Shown here in pieces: positions 1-8,298 of a DNA stretch of 64,000 nucleotides (position 1 is the stretch's first letter; every line of letters begins with the position of its first letter). Source of the stretch: Bacteroidota bacterium (lineage in GTDB: Bacteria; Bacteroidota; Ignavibacteria; Kryptoniales; JAKASW01); the NCBI GenBank assembly GCA_021811615.1, contig JAJZNW010000055.1:62001-126000 (forward strand), read 5' to 3'. Below the pieces are notes generated by a model, which saw only the letters and a program-made list of their open reading frames with translations, made no database searches and was not told the DNA's origin. The position numbers and the translations under genes were made by a program.

Positions 1-1438
1 TGGCGATCCATGAATCGAGATCGACCGGTTTATCGATCCATCCCATATCGGTGAGAAGTTCGTAGACGACCTCGTTCTGATCGATCCCCTCGGGAGAAAT
101 TCCGAAGCCGACCATATTCCCATGCTTCGGATCGGAGAGCATTTTGATCGGGTTACTGGCGTAGAACGGAAGATTGCCGAACATCTGATTCCTTCCGCCG
201 AAATCATGTATGATGGAGTAGATCCATTCCTTTCCGAAAAATCCATCGAGCTCCTTCCATCCGTGAAACGACTCATTCGCCAGATCGATGATTATCATGC
301 GATTGTCGGGGACATCCCGGAGAAAGGCTTCTACCGACGGCTTGTCCCAGAATTTCCGGTCATTGTGGAACAGCCATCCCTGCATCACCCAGATCCCTTT
401 CGGATCTCCCGCAGCGACAGAACTGTAGATCGCCTTGCCAAACGCTGAGAGTTCCTTATACCTGTCCTTTTCGGAAACCGGCACAGTCATTTCGTTGAAA
501 GCATCCGCAAGATAAAAATGAGTGTACCCGTATGTCTTGCGGTATTCATGGATGAACATCTTCCCGATTTGACTGAAATGCCTCGAGAGCGGTGAGAGCA
601 TACAGGTACCGTCTTCCTGTTTGAAGCCGCCCCACGATTTCATCGTGATGAGATGAACATCCGGATAAATTCTCTTCAAAGCCCCAGGCACATACCCTGA
701 GAAGCCGGGAACGATCGGGTTCATTCCGAGTGCCCGCATCCTTTTCAATATCTTCTTTTGAAGCGCCTCACTTTGGGCGATGTACCCCTGCGGAAGAGGC
801 CCCTGATACCTGTCGATATTGCCCATCCTGTTCCATGGCAGGAATGCGGGGCCGGTGAAATAATCTGTCGCCTCGCTCCTTGTAAGTCCGAGCTTCTCCC
901 AAATCTTCTGCCAGATTGCCTCCTGGCCCGTCATGGCGAGAGGCATGTTGATGCCATGAAGCGCCATCCAGTCGATTTCCCTGCGCCACTGTTTCCATCC
1001 CCAGAACGGAGTCGTGTATCCAAACGCACAGACATTATAATAAAGCCTGTACTTGTAAGGAGAGATGATCTTTCCTGAGCGATAATCGGGCAGGATTTTC
1101 GGCAAATCGATGTGTTCCCCTTCCCAAGTGAACTGGGCGTGAACCGCGTGGCGGAGATAATAGTAGAAACCTCGAGTCAGGGCGATCGCGCTGTTACCTT
1201 CGACCGTGACGATACCGGCTGCGGCGTTTACCTCAAAAGCATCGTTCCCGCGCCAGGACGGCCCGTCTACGAAGCGAAGGTGAAAACTTCTTTCGTGCCC
1301 GGGAACCACCCTGGCTATCACACCGTAAGCCGCAGATACAAACTGTTTTTGGCTGGAGGCCTGGAGGGTCTGAGCTCTTAATTCCAGACCGGATAATGAA
1401 ATGAAAGCAATAAGGGGGAGGAGTAAGAATTTTCTCAT
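1..1438 (-). CDS. alpha-N-acetylglucosaminidase, GH89 (NAGLU family), 3' end cut by window
   Basis: Exported exo-glycosidase expected to remove terminal alpha-linked N-acetylglucosamine. The frame runs open from an ATG at 1438 to the window edge, giving 479 codons of a protein usually around 700 residues. Residues 1-22 form a signal peptide (MRKFLLLPLIAF then RAQ). The N-terminal domain spans about 25-115. The barrel starts at RLYYNVCAFGYTTPFWGW (131-148) and EIDWMALHGINMPLAMTGQE (154-173), both diagnostic of the family. The acid/base Glu is E316 in ADAFNEM and the nucleophile is E450 in SPEGIDQNEVV; both match the two catalytic Glu known for human NAGLU and bacterial GH89. The alpha-helical C-terminal domain lies outside the window. 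An AAGGA lies about 9 bases before the ATG. There are no close neighbours on this strand upstream, so it is probably transcribed alone. Family assignment is firm; the natural substrate is not. Confidence 0.93.
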   Translation of the reverse strand, partial: MRKFLLLPLIAFISLSGLELRAQTLQASSQKQFVSAAYGVIARVVPGHERSFHLRFVDGPSWRGNDAFEVNAAAGIVTVEGNSAIALTRGFYYYLRHAVHAQFTWEGEHIDLPKILPDYRSGKIISPYKYRLYYNVCAFGYTTPFWGWKQWRREIDWMALHGINMPLAMTGQEAIWQKIWEKLGLTRSEATDYFTGPAFLPWNRMGNIDRYQGPLPQGYIAQSEALQKKILKRMRALGMNPIVPGFSGYVPGALKRIYPDVHLITMKSWGGFKQEDGTCMLSPLSRHFSQIGKMFIHEYRKTYGYTHFYLADAFNEMTVPVSEKDRYKELSAFGKAIYSSVAAGDPKGIWVMQGWLFHNDRKFWDKPSVEAFLRDVPDNRMIIIDLANESFHGWKELDGFFGKEWIYSIIHDFGGRNQMFGNLPFYASNPIKMLSDPKHGNMVGFGISPEGIDQNEVVYELLTDMGWIDKPVDLDSWIA

Positions 1439-1973
1439 TCAGGATTTTCCTTGGTACGCTTCAGGCATGCAGGGAGTGAGCGTCTGTCTGTCGAGGCGTT
1501 TGATTGTGAAAAGTGGAAAGGTCTTCTGTTATGTAAGTTCGGCAAGATAAGCGCTCACGTCGGAAAAGAGGTTTCGAATTCGGTTCTTGAGGGAGAATTG
1601 TCCGCCAATCACTGCTAAGGCGTACCATATTCCCGGGTCTTTCAAGCTTCACGCGCGGTTCAGATTGTCCATTAATGTACGAATTCAATTTGTATAAGGA
1701 AAGAAGTGAAGGAAAGAAGTGTCGCGAAGGGTAGAAGAAATCTCACGATTCAACAAACTGCGGAAAGAATGAAACGACACAGCTTCCGGCAGCTGCAGTC
1801 TAGGAAGAGTCCGATCCCTGGTGTACGGTGTTTGATCCGCTTGATCCATGTACTCCTTCTTTTTGAAGCCCACTCCCGCAAGGCATTCAGATAAACACAG
1901 GCCCGGAAAAAGACAAATTCTGAGCCGCTTACATGCCGCAGTCTCCGCTCCACCGGAGCCTGAGTGCGCTCCG
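1439..1973. other. intergenic, no convincing gene
   Basis: About 535 bases between the GH89 gene and the OmpH-like gene, both on the minus strand. Short frames exist on both strands but overlap each other and have no recognisable product. A short inverted repeat (GCTCC-acc-GGAGC, near 1949) lies just downstream of the OmpH-like stop but has no T tail. The only other structure seen is the 13-bp tandem repeat at 1696-1721. Confidence 0.6.
1696..1721 (+). repeat. 13-bp perfect tandem repeat, two copies
   Basis: AAGGAAAGAAGTG occurs twice head to tail without mismatch. It lies about 260 bases upstream of the GH89 start. It could be a slippage product or a pair of direct-repeat protein sites; nothing else supports a function. 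Confidence 0.6.
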
Positions 1974-2591
1974 TCAGTCCGAGGCGCTGCGCCTCAACAG
2001 ACCGAGGACCTTGTAAGTCATGTCATAATAGGGATCGGCATACAGAACAACCGGCAGCTGCTTGTTCTTATCGAAGATGAATTGCATCCCTTCCCGTTTG
2101 GCTATCTCTGCGATAGCTTCATAAATTCTGGCCCGAATCGGTTTAAGGAGCCGATGGCGAATGGTGTCGAGTTGTCCTCCCGTACCCACCTTGGACTGGC
2201 GATAACTCGTGATCTCCTGCTGAAGATGCGCGATGGCGTTTTGTGCCTGCATTTTCGCCTGCCGGGTCATCATCCCAGATTGTCTCGTGTAGTCATCGAC
2301 TTTGGTCTGGTATTCTTGTGACATCAAATTAATCGTGTCGCTCCAGTCCTGCACGAGTGTATCCAGTTTTGCCTGCGCGGCTTGAGCGCTGGGCAGGAGG
2401 CTAAGGATGGTGGCAGAATCGACATACCCGACCTTTACCCTCGAACTGGCCGGCGAGTCGGCGAACATGAACCCGAGTGTCGAGATGACCAGTATGGTCG
2501 AGAGGACCACGGAGAGCCCTCTTCTGCCCGGGTTCTCTTCCTGATTCGACATCCCCCCTGAGAAAGTGCGATAGTAATTTTCAGTTGACAT
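1974..2591 (-). CDS. OmpH/Skp-like periplasmic chaperone family protein
   Basis: Probable periplasmic or membrane-anchored relative of Skp/OmpH, a family that holds unfolded outer-membrane proteins. A hydrophobic stretch at about 27-45 (LSVVLSTILVISTLGFMFA) acts as signal or anchor. The family-typical opening strand follows (VKVGYVDSATILSLLPSAQ, about 53-71). A long Gln/Lys-rich helical region at about 72-150 should form the coiled-coil tentacles, and the final strand FIFDKNKQLPVVLYAD (about 178-193) closes the body. Length 205 aa is slightly above the usual 160-180 because of the N-terminal extension. An internal ATG at 2552 (MSNQEEN) is an alternative start, but its GGGGGG lies directly against the ATG, so the first ATG is kept with low certainty. 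It is not next to bamA or lpx genes, unlike the classical skp, so it may be a paralogue. Confidence 0.75.
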   Translation of the reverse strand: MSTENYYRTFSGGMSNQEENPGRRGLSVVLSTILVISTLGFMFADSPASSRVKVGYVDSATILSLLPSAQAAQAKLDTLVQDWSDTINLMSQEYQTKVDDYTRQSGMMTRQAKMQAQNAIAHLQQEITSYRQSKVGTGGQLDTIRHRLLKPIRARIYEAIAEIAKREGMQFIFDKNKQLPVVLYADPYYDMTYKVLGLLRRSASD

Positions 2592-2744
2592 GGCCTTTAG
2601 AAATGTTCAGTCACTTAATTGGAATGACATGGTAATTGATTTTTAATCGGAACGCGAGAAAAACGATTTAGGTTCCACCGGCAGAAGATACTCTTATCGA
2701 GATATGGAACTGCGAGAATACCGATGCATCCATATTGAACGCAA

Positions 2745-3098
2745 ATGTGGCGGATGCGTGATCTTAGTTCTGAAAGTGATCAGCCAGGGATATACATCTA
2801 TCTCGATGACAAAGGAGATCCACTCGTGGAGCGGAGCGAATCCGGCGCATACGCTCCCATGCCTCCCCAATCATTCAATCCAAGCACAGACGTCAAGAGC
2901 GGCATCAACAACGTTGACTTCGGCATCGAAGGAGGAACCGGTCGGCTCTTACCCGTCAGCGGCGTCCCGGACCTTTCGTTGAACGTCCGCGGGCTCTACG
3001 GTCTTACCTACATCCAGAAATATTCACAGGATGGATCGGGCAATACGGGCAATCTGCTTGTAGACATAGGTTACTCTTACACGCTGCCTGTCATCTGA
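2745..3098 (+). pseudogene. remnant of an outer-membrane beta-barrel protein (C-terminal part)
   Basis: A 117-codon frame whose second half reads like the last strands of an outer-membrane barrel: alternating polar and aromatic residues (NVDFGIEGGTGRLLP, LSLNVRGLYGLTYIQKY, NLLVDIGYSYTLPVI with the stop immediately after). No signal peptide, no barrel start and no ribosome site are present, and a stop lies just upstream in the same frame. It is therefore best read as the 3' remnant of a longer exported protein whose 5' part has been lost. The alternative, a short intact gene of unknown type, is less likely. It stands alone on the plus strand between minus-strand genes. Confidence 0.45.
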
Positions 3099-3171
3099 TA
3101 ATCTTCTCCAGCCCTTCCGTGCAGGTGACATGGAAACCGGTCGGGCCGTCTCCGCGCCACCGTGTCTCGCA

Positions 3172-4542
3172 TCAGTAGAAGAACAGTTCCCTCTTGATTT
3201 TCCACGGCGGAATTCCGAGCGACTCCCTAAGCGCATTGAGGACTCCGCTTTGCATCGGGGGCGGGCCGCACAAGTAGAAAGATGCATCAGAGTTCGATAC
3301 GTAATTTGAGACGATCCTCCCTGTCATGTATCCGCTTTCGAATTTTATTTTAGATTCCGATTCAGGCAAATCTTCGTTCCGAACCTTGCTCAGGACATGA
3401 ACGATTGTCAGGTCTATTTTGTGAGTTGCGGAATGCAGTTCCTCTCTCGCTATAATATCGTCGTAGGTCTTGTTGCAGCAGAACAGGACAAAGCGGCTCT
3501 TTGCCGAAACCTTCACAGCATGCCTGATGGAACTCAGGAACGGAGTTATACCCACGCCTCCGCTGATCATGACGATTTCATGTTCATTTTGGAAGTCCAT
3601 GGAGAATATTCCATACGGTCCTTCGCAAAGCACCATAGTGCCGGGTTTGAGTGCCGGTATCGCGGAAGTGAATTTTCCTGCGGCTTTTATGGTGAAGTGA
3701 AGCTTGTCCGAATGAGGCGGTGCGGAGATAGTGAACGGGTGAGGCTGGCTCCATTTCCTGCCATCGTGCACCCTGATAATTGCGAACTGCCCTGCCTTCC
3801 TTTCTCCGAACGGCCCGGGCCCCTCGGGCCTCTCAAGCACGAGCGTCGACGTGTCGTTCGTCTCACGGACGACTTCCGCCACCTTCCATGTCGCACGCCG
3901 CTTGAGACGGTATGCGGCCATTAACCTGTAAAAAGACAGGAAGACCAGGATGCCGCCGACAGGTATGAATAGTGCAAGGTTCGAAGGGCTCGCGAACCTG
4001 TTCTTCTGCTCGAGCCAGGCATGGAGAAATCCTAGCGCCACTACGGGATAGACAAGGTAATGACTGTTCTTCCAGAGCCAGTATGAAATGCGATGCCTCC
4101 CGAAGATCGCCAACGGGACGACGAGCAGGAGCGTGTACAGTGCCAGGTGCCCGAGAAGGAGCGCTGTGTCTCGCGTGCTGAAATAGAAAAGAAACGACCA
4201 TGCCCACCTCCCGCCGTGGATTACGGAGAAGGCCAACGTCCTGAGAAGGGCGTGTCCTATCAGCGTAAAGAGCACCACGATACCGAGGATCTTGTGTATC
4301 CGGTAAACCCGATCGAGCCCAAGGAAACGCTCGATCCGGTGGAAGCGTGTCCCGAGTGCTACCATCAGTACAAATCCCAACAATCCGCAGAAGCCGAGCA
4401 GGTTTGCAAACAGACCTGAGATCTCAAGGGGCGACAACTTACCTTGGAATCTTCTCAAATATACCGCCGTGGCAATACCGGCGGCGGCCACCAACAATGG
4501 TACGGCCAAATACACAATCTTCCTAATGTTCTTCCCGGTCAA
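3172..4542 (-). CDS. ferric reductase-like flavocytochrome (haem b / FAD / NAD(P)H)
   Basis: Membrane oxidoreductase that should pass electrons from NAD(P)H through FAD and two b haems across the membrane, as in the ferric reductase/NADPH oxidase superfamily. The first 230 residues hold about six membrane helices with His pairs in RIHKILG / IGHALL and KNSHYLVYP / GFLHAW that suit bis-His haem ligation. The rest is a ferredoxin-reductase module: FAD motif HPFTISAPPH, nucleotide loop ISGGVGITPF, LCGPPPM, and the typical aromatic C-terminus ELFFY. Length 456 aa is normal for the family. The start is a TTG at 4542 with AGAGGAG six bases before it. The acceptor (iron, quinone or oxygen) cannot be told from sequence. 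It stands alone apart from the broken frame just upstream. Confidence 0.85.
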   Translation of the reverse strand: MTGKNIRKIVYLAVPLLVAAAGIATAVYLRRFQGKLSPLEISGLFANLLGFCGLLGFVLMVALGTRFHRIERFLGLDRVYRIHKILGIVVLFTLIGHALLRTLAFSVIHGGRWAWSFLFYFSTRDTALLLGHLALYTLLLVVPLAIFGRHRISYWLWKNSHYLVYPVVALGFLHAWLEQKNRFASPSNLALFIPVGGILVFLSFYRLMAAYRLKRRATWKVAEVVRETNDTSTLVLERPEGPGPFGERKAGQFAIIRVHDGRKWSQPHPFTISAPPHSDKLHFTIKAAGKFTSAIPALKPGTMVLCEGPYGIFSMDFQNEHEIVMISGGVGITPFLSSIRHAVKVSAKSRFVLFCCNKTYDDIIAREELHSATHKIDLTIVHVLSKVRNEDLPESESKIKFESGYMTGRIVSNYVSNSDASFYLCGPPPMQSGVLNALRESLGIPPWKIKRELFFY

Positions 4543-4783
4543 GATACACTCCTCTCCGAGGTTTCTGATTAATTGAGGTAACGATGTGTGATTCGCTCGC
4601 TGTCAGCGGCCCCTTAGCAAATTCAGAATACGCGAATCGCTCCCCCGGGTCATGCGCATCGTCCTGCGCAAACCGGCCATACAATCTACCGAATTCGATT
4701 CCTGCTGAAAGCTATTTCTCAACGGCAAGTTCTACTCTTTTCCATGATTCGTCGATAATGTCAATGCTGAATATCAGCTCCAT
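4523..4783 (-). pseudogene. possible interrupted small gene upstream of the flavocytochrome
   Basis: From an ATG at 4783 a coding-like frame gives 23 codons (MELIFSIDIIDESWKRVELA then VEK). It then meets a TAG at 4714-4712 and continues open for 62 more codons (starting LSAGIEFGRLYGRFAQDD, later GERFAYSEFAKGPLTASE) to a TAG at 4525-4523. The downstream end overlaps the flavocytochrome start by about 20 bases. Both halves have a protein-like amino-acid mix. An open stretch of this length can occur by chance, so this is only a candidate for a gene broken by one nonsense mutation. No family was recognised. Confidence 0.25.
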
Positions 4784-4900
4784 CGCAGGCCCGCTCCAAT
4801 CCTTTTGCCGAAGGATCAAGGAACAAAATTATTAACACCGGAAGATCGAATAACGTTGCATCCACGGCAAAATTCTGTTCGCGTGAACCGGAATCCTTTC

Positions 4901-5671
4901 TCACACTTTCATTTTCTCGAAGGCATACGTTCCGAAAGCAATCACAAGCACCGTGAAGCCGATCATGACTCCGAAATCGAGAGCCAATCCGTACTGCGAC
5001 GCGCCTAAGATGGTGTGCCTCAGGGCGTCCACGGAGTAGGTTAGAGGATCGATCAGTGTCAGCGTACCGAGCCAGGCTGGAAGCCTGTTCAGCGGGAAGA
5101 GAGCCCCTGACAGAAAGAAAATCGGGAATAGAAGAAAACTCGTGATCAGCTGGAATCCTTCGGGACTCTCCATCCGCGACCCGATAATTAGCCCTATGCT
5201 CACCATGGATGTAGTCGTGATAAATAGGATTATAAGCGCTCCAACGGTGGAGACAAAAGTCAACTTGAGGCCCGGAATTAATCCGGCCTTTTCGAGTATT
5301 GCTCCGAGAATGAGCAGGATAATCGATTGGATAATCGAGTCGGTCGCTCCGCCGACGATCTTCCCGATGAAAATGGAAGTCCTCGATATCGGCGCGACGA
5401 GAACCTCCTTGAGGAAATCTATCTTCCTGTCCCAGACGATGTAAACCCCGAAGAACACTGACGAAAAGAGAACAGCCTGTATCAATATTCCCGGGAAGAT
5501 GAAAGTCTGGTAGTTGATGCCGGATATGGAGATGCTCGCGCCGAGCCCCCCGCCGAAGATGAGGAGCCAGAGAATCGGATTGACTACCGACGCGACGATC
5601 CGCGACTTCTCTCTCTGGAACACTTTGAACTCTCTGTACCAGATCGCGATTATTCCGTTTATCTCGTTCAT
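4901..5671 (-). CDS. ABC-2 type transporter permease (DrrB-like)
   Basis: Membrane subunit of an ABC exporter, 256 aa. It partners the ATPase encoded immediately upstream and would export an unknown substrate (drug, lipid or polysaccharide precursor). Six hydrophobic segments are visible, including NPILWLLIFGGGLG, FIFPGILIQAVLFSSVFFGV, SIIQSIILLILGAIL, VGALIILFITTTSMVSIGLI, LITSFLLFPIFFLSGALFPL and a C-terminal one ending FGTYAFEKMKV. The motif PIFFLSGALFPLNRLPAWL is typical of ABC-2 permeases of the DrrB/NodJ type. The frame is open further upstream, but that part is the ATPase gene read in another frame. The ATG at 5671 overlaps the ATPase stop by four bases (ATGA), so the two are translationally coupled. 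Confidence 0.88.
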   Translation of the reverse strand: MNEINGIIAIWYREFKVFQREKSRIVASVVNPILWLLIFGGGLGASISISGINYQTFIFPGILIQAVLFSSVFFGVYIVWDRKIDFLKEVLVAPISRTSIFIGKIVGGATDSIIQSIILLILGAILEKAGLIPGLKLTFVSTVGALIILFITTTSMVSIGLIIGSRMESPEGFQLITSFLLFPIFFLSGALFPLNRLPAWLGTLTLIDPLTYSVDALRHTILGASQYGLALDFGVMIGFTVLVIAFGTYAFEKMKV

Positions 5672-6642
5672 TTGTTTGACCTGTAGTTCATTGCTCTTTG
5701 TCCCCATCCTCCTTCCGGAGCCTCGTCGCGGATTTCTCTTCCCGTATAATGCAGGAAGACATCGTTCAGCGTCGGCGAATGTATCTCGACCGAATCGACC
5801 ATGCCGGTTTTTTGCAGTATTTCCGGAAGGTGCTCGTTTGCGTTGACTACCGTGAGTGAGACGACGCCGTCTTTCGTCTCGATGTGCTTGACATACGCGA
5901 GCGACTTCAACGACCCGATGTCGGGGGAAGCGCTCTTCATGACGACCACTTCCCCGCCGATGATCCGCTTCAGCTCGGCCGGCGATCCGAGCGCGACGAT
6001 TTTTCCCCTGTCCATGATCGCCAGTCTGTCGCACAGACGGTCCACCTCCTCCATGTAGTGAGTGGTGAGGATCAGGCTGATGTGTTCTTCATGCGAAAGG
6101 TTTTCGATGTACGCCCAGATGTTCTCACGGGATTGTGGGTCGAGGCCGAGTGTAGGTTCGTCGAGGAAAAGTACCTTCGGATGATGCATGAGACCGCGCG
6201 CGATCTCCAGCCTCCTTCGCATGCCGCCGGAATATCTCTTTACCAGCTCGCCCTTGCGATCGGTCAGGTCGACCAGTTTAAGAACTTCACGTATCCGCTC
6301 TTCCCTGAGACTCACCGGCATACCGTACAGCATGCCGTGGAGTTTAAGGTTTTCATAGCCGGTCAATGTGTCGTCCGAGCTTGGGTCCTGGAAGACGATG
6401 CCGATAGACTTTCTCACCTGAGACGGCTGCTTCACAATGTCGAAGCCGCCGACGGTCGCGTGCCCTGATGTCGGCTTCAAAATCGTTGTCAGCGTGAGTA
6501 TCGTGGTCGACTTGCCTGCTCCATTGGGGCCGAGCAGTCCGAAGAGTTCGCCTTCCTCGATTTTGAGATTGAGGTTGCCTACCGCAACGAGGTTGCCGTA
6601 TTGCTTGGTAAGATTTTCAGTTTCGATTATGTGGTTGCTCAT
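5668..6642 (-). CDS. ABC transporter ATP-binding protein (DrrA-like)
   Basis: Cytoplasmic ATPase subunit driving the downstream permease, 324 aa. The nucleotide-binding domain (about 1-220) has Walker A GPNGAGKSTT, Q-loop VFQDPSS, signature YSGGMRRRLEIARG, Walker B VLFLDEPTLGLDP and H-loop LTTHYMEEVD. About 100 extra residues follow, including the conserved ending VEIHSPTLNDVFLHYTGREI, which marks the daunorubicin-resistance/NodI-type group rather than importers. AAGGAG lies just before the ATG. The operon is ATPase then permease, with ATGA overlap. The substrate cannot be deduced. Confidence 0.92.
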   Translation of the reverse strand: MSNHIIETENLTKQYGNLVAVGNLNLKIEEGELFGLLGPNGAGKSTTILTLTTILKPTSGHATVGGFDIVKQPSQVRKSIGIVFQDPSSDDTLTGYENLKLHGMLYGMPVSLREERIREVLKLVDLTDRKGELVKRYSGGMRRRLEIARGLMHHPKVLFLDEPTLGLDPQSRENIWAYIENLSHEEHISLILTTHYMEEVDRLCDRLAIMDRGKIVALGSPAELKRIIGGEVVVMKSASPDIGSLKSLAYVKHIETKDGVVSLTVVNANEHLPEILQKTGMVDSVEIHSPTLNDVFLHYTGREIRDEAPEGGWGQRAMNYRSNK

Positions 6643-7144
6643 GACTCCTTTGATTTATTCCCGCCCGTATATACGAGACAGCCTGTCTCTCTAACCGGGG
6701 AACACACTAAACGAATGTTGCCAGGCTGGCGCTGGAAGCCACATTAAGCATGTTCGGGCGGAATCTCGCAATAGATTGACATCAATTTAATGCTTTCGAC
6801 TTCACAAAGCCTTACCCGGATCGGATTAGGAACGAGAGCATTGAGGTCTCAAATGAGAACGATGCGGCCTGAAAGGATCACCTGACGCCATGAGGAAGGT
6901 CCCCGGCAACAGGATGTAATCGGGTTATCGTTGGAAGCAGCCGCCTGTTAGTTTTCCGAAGATAGCTAATGATGAAATATTTCACGCTACCTATTGGGAT
7001 ATTAATGAGCGGAAGAATCACCAAGAGTGATTCTTCCCTCCCTGGAACTCTTTTCTTCTCTGTGGATCTCAGTGTAACACCTTAGCTCTGCCTGTTAGGA
7101 GGCGCTGAATTGACCTAGAGGCCACACCGTTGTGTACCAGCTTT
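6643..7144. other. intergenic between aldo/keto reductase and ABC operon; one strong hairpin
   Basis: About 500 bases with no convincing coding frame on either strand and no tRNA-like fold seen. The ABC operon promoter should lie at its left end near 6650-6750, but no clear -35/-10 pair stands out. The one clear structure is the 11-bp perfect inverted repeat at 7011-7037. Confidence 0.55.
7011..7037. terminator. perfect 11-bp inverted repeat, possible terminator
   Basis: GGAAGAATCAC (7011-7021), five-base loop caaga, GTGATTCTTCC (7027-7037). It lies about 110 bases beyond the stop of the minus-strand aldo/keto reductase. The T-rich run (ctcttttcttctc) follows on the plus strand, so as an intrinsic terminator it fits plus-strand transcription better than the adjacent minus-strand gene. 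It could equally be a protein-binding palindrome. Confidence 0.4.
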
Positions 7145-8221
7145 TCACTTTCTTCCCCGAAGGTCTTTCCACGCGCCGCCATCCGAATAGACATCCGGAT
7201 GTAGTACTTTCGGACGTGGATCCTCACCCTCGTTCAGCTGCAGGACCATCCATCTCGGATAAGGTATGCCTGGATCGGAAACTAGATCGAGTTCGGCGAT
7301 GTCTTCTTTTGTAAGCTTCAGATCGACGGCTGCGATATTGTCTTCGAGGTGAGGGATAGTGCGGGCGGCAATGATTACGCTGCTGATCGCGGGTCGAGAA
7401 AGTGTCCATGCGATTGCCACGCGGGCAGGCGTAGCGTCGTGCCGCTTCGCTACCTTGCGCAATGCCTCCAGGACCTTTTCACCATTCTCTTCATCGAACG
7501 GGACGAATTTTCCCGCTTCGCCGAATCGCGTTCCGTCCGGCGCAGCCCGACCGGCCTTGTACTTCCCGCTCAGGTATCCCCCGGCAAGCGTGCTCCAGAC
7601 CAGTACGCCCAGGTCGGCGTATTGTGCGAAGTCGAGCCAGCCGTTTTCCAGGCCCCGTCCCACGAGACTGTAGTAGAGTTGGGCCGTCACGAACCTCTCG
7701 AGATGCTCTTCGTGTTGGATTCCCAGGGCTACTGCAGCCTGCCATGCGAAATAGTTGCTCAGTCCTATATAACGGACTTTCCCTTCCCTGACCAGGTCGT
7801 CCAACGTCCGGAGAGTCTCCTCGATCGGAGTTTCTTTGTCCCAGCCGTGCACCTGGTAAAGGTCGACGTAATCGGTCTGGAGGCGGCGTAGACTGTCATC
7901 GATCTCGCGGCGGATATTCAAGCGGGTGGCACCGCTGTGATTGAAATATGTATCGCTCATCGGAAGCCGGACTTTCGTGGCAAGCACAAGCTCGTGCCTG
8001 ATGCCTTTCAGCGAATTGCCGACGAGTGTCTCACTCTCCCCGCGGCTGTATACGTCGGCGGTATCGATGAAGTTTATTCCACGATCGATCGCATACTTCA
8101 CCATCTCGTTCGTCGCCTTCTGATCCAGGTTGCCGAGATTCATCCCGCTTCCGAACTGCATCGTTCCCAATGAAACGGAACTTACTATCAATCCTGAATG
8201 TCCAAGTTTTCTGTACTCCAT
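7145..8221 (-). CDS. aldo/keto reductase
   Basis: Cytoplasmic NADPH-dependent reductase of aldehydes or ketones, 358 aa. The start is the ATG at 8221, chosen because GGAG lies seven bases upstream and MEYRKLGHSGLIVSSVSLGT is the standard family opening; the open frame before it is not protein-like. The catalytic tetrad is visible: D53 and Y58 in FIDTADVY, K83 in LATKV, H125 in YQVHGWD. Cofactor-loop residues appear near the C-terminus (IIAARTIPHLEDNIAAVDL). It resembles the YajO/Tas-like group more than the small-sugar reductases. It lies 77 bases after the quinone oxidoreductase gene on the same strand, so the two probably share a transcript and a reductive detoxification role. Confidence 0.9.
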   Translation of the reverse strand: MEYRKLGHSGLIVSSVSLGTMQFGSGMNLGNLDQKATNEMVKYAIDRGINFIDTADVYSRGESETLVGNSLKGIRHELVLATKVRLPMSDTYFNHSGATRLNIRREIDDSLRRLQTDYVDLYQVHGWDKETPIEETLRTLDDLVREGKVRYIGLSNYFAWQAAVALGIQHEEHLERFVTAQLYYSLVGRGLENGWLDFAQYADLGVLVWSTLAGGYLSGKYKAGRAAPDGTRFGEAGKFVPFDEENGEKVLEALRKVAKRHDATPARVAIAWTLSRPAISSVIIAARTIPHLEDNIAAVDLKLTKEDIAELDLVSDPGIPYPRWMVLQLNEGEDPRPKVLHPDVYSDGGAWKDLRGRK

Positions 8222-8298
8222 GTCTTCGCTCCATTTTTCTTTTTGTGCTGACGACTTCAGGTAAGGCCGGTAACGAATGCCCTGCAAGTGCAGCGCGT

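Noticed and set aside
4901..6034. 377-codon open frame beginning at 6034 as the full permease
   Set aside because: The part before 5671 lies over the ATPase gene in another frame and is Arg-rich and not protein-like; the ATG at 5671 gives the normal ABC-2 size and an ATGA overlap.
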